Source: Dama dama (Eukaryota > Chordata > Mammalia > Artiodactyla > Cervidae). From it: a stretch of 64,000 bases of DNA. Where the stretch lies: contig NC_083688.1 in NCBI RefSeq assembly GCF_033118175.1, positions 4,981,001 to 5,045,000 of the forward strand. The letters are read 5' to 3'. Each line of letters opens with the position of its first letter. The first letter of the stretch is position 1. The translations under genes were made by a program, and so were the position numbers. Of this stretch, positions 60,432-64,000 are shown one piece after another. Below the pieces are notes generated by a model. It had not been told where the DNA came from. It ran no database searches and worked only from the letters and a program-made list of their open reading frames with translations.

Positions 60432-60727
60432 CTGGAACAGAAAAATCAGACAAAAGTATCTATTAACTCACTGCATTCGTAACCTAAATCCTATACAGAA
60501 AATGTCTCCATATACTGTGGGTTTTCCCTTTCAAGTTTCATAAATAAAATGGAAATAGAGCCCTCTAACAAGCAACCCAAGGAAGAGTCGAATCCTCCAG
60601 ATTAGAAAACTACACAAATGTAAGAAAAAGACGATCTCGTTATTCTGAAAGCACTGTTCGCTCAGGAACCTGGCAAGGGCCTTACAAAGGTGAGATGCAC
60701 TCTACCCCTTTGTGGGAATCACTATAC

Positions 60728-60850
60728 CTCTGGCCAGTTACTGAGACACGGTCTGTTTTTGTCCTGGAACAAATTTGGAAGAGAAGTTTTCTGCTCGTTT
60801 GCAATCATCTTATGTAAGGCTTCATTTTCTTCCCCTTCTCTTTCTAAAAT
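60728..60850 (-). CDS. USP48: USP48 exon: DUSP2-DUSP3 linker
   Basis: 123 bases, phase 0 at both ends, acceptor CTTTCAG and donor GTATAG. It encodes ILEREGEENEALHKMIANEQ, then KTSLPNLFQDKNRPCLSNWP and E, identical to the human text as I remember it. The first half is likely helical; the end leads into DUSP3. Confidence 0.96.
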
Positions 60851-61017
60851 CTGAAAGAGAATCAAGCAGGAAGCAATCAACCACCTCTAGCTGACAGCAC
60901 AGGACCTGCCGCCTCCCTGCACCTCCACTCAAAGTGCAACGTCAGTTCTCCTGGAAAATCAGTCCAGGGAGGAGACATGTGACTTCCACAGCTGTCAGGA
61001 CCGCGGGCGGCATGCAC

Positions 61018-61142
61018 CTTGCACTGCGAACAGCACTCTTTGTGACTTGGAAATTCGGGAGCCTTTGGAAAGTACTGCTGCAGTTTGCTCCAAGCCTCTT
61101 TAGAAACAAGCCTTCTTTCATTTTCTGATATGCATAACTCGC
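61018..61142 (-). CDS. USP48: USP48 exon: end of DUSP2 (first USP48 exon in the window)
   Basis: 125 bases after acceptor GACCTAG. The first two complete a Gly codon (the end of the CPHG motif of DUSP2), then ELCISENERRLVSKEAWSKL and QQYFPKAPEFPSHKECCSQC, K. The donor is GTGCAT, weaker than the others. The C-C-x-x-C cysteines close DUSP2. The catalytic ubiquitin hydrolase domain and the rest of the protein lie beyond the right edge. Confidence 0.96.
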
Positions 61143-64000
61143 CTAGGTCAAAAAGAGAAAAAAAGGGGTGGGGGGGGGGGGAGTTTGAAAAAAAGTTAAT
61201 ATATACCTCCGAAAATCTACTTAATACAAATTTGTAGGGCTTCTTATCCTTCTGTTCCAAAGTGCTGTGATTTTCTCTAACTTCAAAATCTCTAAATTTT
61301 TAATTTCATCCAGTTCTAAAGGAGCTAGCCATTCCTTTGTCCTTAATCTAGCTCTTTCTTCCTGCCAGTGAAGGAAGCAATAAAAGGTCTTCCAGAGGTC
61401 TTGGGTGCCACTGTGGAGGTTGTTCAATAGCATTTCATCTCCACCTGCATTCAAACAGCACAATTTCCATTTTCTCCCATTTTGTCTTACTACTTTACTA
61501 AATTCACCCTGAACCAAAATGCCATTTTCAATGTTGGGCGACCCTCACAGTTAAACAGTAAAGCAATCTACTGTTAAGTCGGAAGACCATCTCCAGTCAA
61601 TACCCAATTGGTTTGCTATTACTAATGCAAACACCGGAACCCTGCGGATCTTTAGAAACCCGAGAAGAGAAGAAGTAAGCAAAGTACTAGTCACCACCAC
61701 CCTTCCTTTCCTCAGGTCACAGGAATGTCCACATGTCAGTGACCCTGAACCTCATCAGCCCCTCCTCGATTAATTAGCTGTTCACACGGACACTGCCAGC
61801 ATTCCAGCGCCGTTCTCCCCACTCTACCCCTCATGCTGTTTGTGGGTCTAGTTCTACTGCTTCAGCTGTTCCCAACAGACAGCGAAGTGCATACATGGAC
61901 CTATATGGTTCATTACCCAAAAAAACACCTTTAAGTTTCCAAAGGAAACTGCTTCTACTGCCATTGTCACGATACCTACATGCTTAATAAGAGTTAGAAA
62001 GCCAGAGGCTTTCTAAATGTACTATCTTCTTTGCTTTATGTATTTTACATAATAAATCAATCAAGAATCAGAGAAATTAATACACCAAGGGTCACAATAA
62101 TTGGTGAATAATGAAGCTGGCATATAAAACCAGATCTATCTCATCTAAACTCCATAGTTTCTAATGCCTCAAAATGCATCTTCTTAACTTCCATCCATCA
62201 CTTCCTCTTAGTGAGCTTTGACTAATCCTAAGAAAAGATTACATTGCTTTAATATATTTACTACTAGAGAAAATAGGTCACAATGTAAAAATTAACTTTA
62301 TTTCTGAAGAGGAGGTTAACAAATTTCCTCTGAGGTTATGAAAACTTACTTTAAAATGCTTACCCTCAGACACAATTATGGAATTTATCATTATTATTTT
62401 TTAATTTAAAAAATTTTATTACTATTATTATTTTCTTTTATGGAATTTATTATTTTTTTAAGCACTAACTGGATAATCAGACTTCAATTTAGTACACCTT
62501 TATGGTGAAATATAATGCAGCTATAAAAAAGGTTAAAGCAGACTTCCATAACTGATTTAAAAATAATTTCAAGGCAATTATACTTTTTAAAGTGGCTTCT
62601 TTTTAACTAAAAGGACCCTTCATCTGCATATATGTGGTATAAACAAATCTGGTTCAGAAAGGGAGACAGAATGAAGGAAACAATAATACAAACACATATT
62701 TTAAATAGGATTCCAAAGGCTCTGGAGTCTACACTGCCTCTCTTTTGGGTAAGGGTGCTTTTACTTTATGACTGGCTATAATGTTGGATGTGCATTTCTG
62801 AGGTAATTAAACAAAAAGAAAACTCAAGTTTATCTATAAAGTCAGCAAAGCGCTCTAACACATGACCGTCAGAAGCTGGTTAATAAAGTGCTTTGCTCTA
62901 CCCCCAGCTCTGCGTCTAAATTTAGCTTCACGTCAACATATTATCATTTAATATATCTGGATATTGTTTAACCTAACAATGAACTTTTACTCAAGACATA
63001 TGAATTTTTAGAAATCAGACTTGTATCCTGCAATATGTAACACTCTCTTAAATCTTAAGAGAAAGCCAATAAATTAAATTCATTTTGTAAGCAACATCTC
63101 TGAATACGCGGATCAAACGAGTCATGAGAGATTTAATTCACCAAACATATCAGGATAATGTAATCCCCAAAGACTCTTCTGGTAAAAATAGAAACCTTGT
63201 TAACAATGAGTTTAGATTCTGGATAAATCTCCTCCCTGACAAAATCTAATTCAAACCCTAATATTTTGGGTCACAGAACAACCAAAGAATTTGTTAAAAA
63301 AAAAAAAAAAAAGAAGATAAATTAAAAAACTGCTCAGCTCCTTAGTAAACAAGTGTAGTAAACAACGTAAGTTAACAAGGAAGGTTAACTGTTAAATAAA
63401 TGTAGAATGAAATGGATACGACAGTCTGATGGATTTGGAATATCCACAGTAAATGCTAAACTCTGTGACAGCAGGAAACCACCTAACGGAATGTAATCCG
63501 TGATTAGTTCACATAAAATCCGTGATAAATATACACAAGCTTTAGAATATGAAAATTCAAACAAGGATTTCTAAATAAAAATGATGTTTTAAAATGGCAT
63601 TAAAACCACAGTAATGGGATCTTTACTGAAAGACACAAAATCATAATGAAGGATAAAAAAGAACAGAGGCAACAGCAACAGATATTATAGGAGATTAGAA
63701 GGTGGATGGATGAGATGCAAGAAAAATGAACTCTAAATCGACAAAAGTCAAGAAGCAAACAGATTTACTACACTACAGAACTGCCCCCACAAACTCAGGA
63801 AATGGGGGTACCCAGAAGGGAATGGATTACAGTCTGTCTAAGAGACAGCTAAAATTCTGACTCCCTCTTCTATACATTCTACAGATACCTGCCCCCATCT
63901 ATACACAGAAGAAGACACAAGGTGCTCTGATGACCAAAATCTCGGGCCTCTGACTGGGGACGCAAAGCAGAGATGTGAGGCAGCGTGCTGAGATGCACGC
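61143..64000. other. USP48 intron at the right edge, no exon recognised
   Basis: AT-rich intron. A minus-strand open frame of 98 codons at 61221-61517 has no splice context or recognisable family. There is an AT low-complexity tract at about 62385-62460 and an A-run at 63295-63312. I saw no U-snRNA, tRNA or SINE here. Confidence 0.7.

Larger units (their letters stand above)
42925..64000 (-). other. USP48: USP48 gene, 3' portion (partial, continues past the right edge)
   Basis: USP48 is a ubiquitin-specific protease of about 1,035 residues in human: an N-terminal catalytic domain, three DUSP repeats and a C-terminal ubiquitin-like domain. It is reported to act mainly in the nucleus on substrates including histone H2A at BRCA1 target sites, RelA and TRAF2. 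The twelve coding segments here total 1,145 bases and give 380 residues plus a shared Gly codon, the same length as the human C-terminal part as I recall it. All joins keep frame with no stop, frameshift or missing exon, so the copy looks intact. The preceding exon, ending in ...CPH, was not found in 61143-64000. Confidence 0.95.

Noticed and set aside
61221..61517. 98-codon minus-strand open frame in the right-edge intron
   Set aside because: No acceptor or donor in the right phase, no match to USP48 as I know it, and no recognised family. Possibly an old repeat.

Overview
This is vertebrate nuclear DNA from a ruminant, probably a bovid. The evidence is intron-split genes with canonical splice sites and a dense load of ruminant-specific repeats: Bov-tA/Bov-A2 SINEs, CHR-type tRNA-derived SINEs and the BovB (RTE) LINE. 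Older L1, MIR and MER5-like remnants are also present. I see no bacterial, plasmid or phage features. The very many open frames in the GC-rich left half are almost all chance frames. The window cannot separate cattle from sheep or goat. From memory, this pair of genes lies on human 1p36.12 and on ruminant chromosome 2.

Two protein-coding genes were recognised, both on the minus strand and in the same order as I recall for human. (1) RAP1GAP, 5' part only. A CpG-rich promoter with a non-coding first exon lies near 33.1-33.25 kb. A second, internal CpG-island promoter at about 14.4-14.8 kb carries the coding first exon MSGRKRSFTFGAYGG (14440-14483). The next coding exon, VDKSFAPRRSA..., is at 12745-12780. 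The GAP domain lies beyond the left edge. The rest of 1-33 kb is intron, with SINEs, MIRs, a CA-rich minisatellite (19.9-21.5 kb) and a third CpG-rich patch at 22.7-23.1 kb. (2) USP48, 3' part only. Twelve coding segments from 61142 down to the stop at 43444 encode the last 380 residues: end of DUSP2, DUSP3, an acidic/basic linker and the C-terminal ubiquitin-like domain. A 3' UTR runs to about 42.93 kb. All exon joins keep frame and use GT-AG sites.

The 9.7 kb between the genes (33.3-42.9 kb) is intergenic, with repeats and no gene I can support. The USP48 part has few SINEs, except for one intron (54968-58741) holding a 5'-truncated BovB with a SINE nested inside it and another beside it, all sharing one target sequence.

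The two genes are neighbours rather than a pathway. RAP1GAP switches off the small GTPase Rap1 in the cytoplasm; USP48 is a mainly nuclear deubiquitinase. I found no undescribed coding system. The most interesting signals are structural: a perfect 22-bp palindrome touching a RAP1GAP 5' splice site, an exact CLEAR-type E-box at the upstream promoter, a CA-rich VNTR, a 31-bp U6 snRNA mini-retrocopy with a 15-bp target duplication, and a triple-target-site LINE/SINE cluster.
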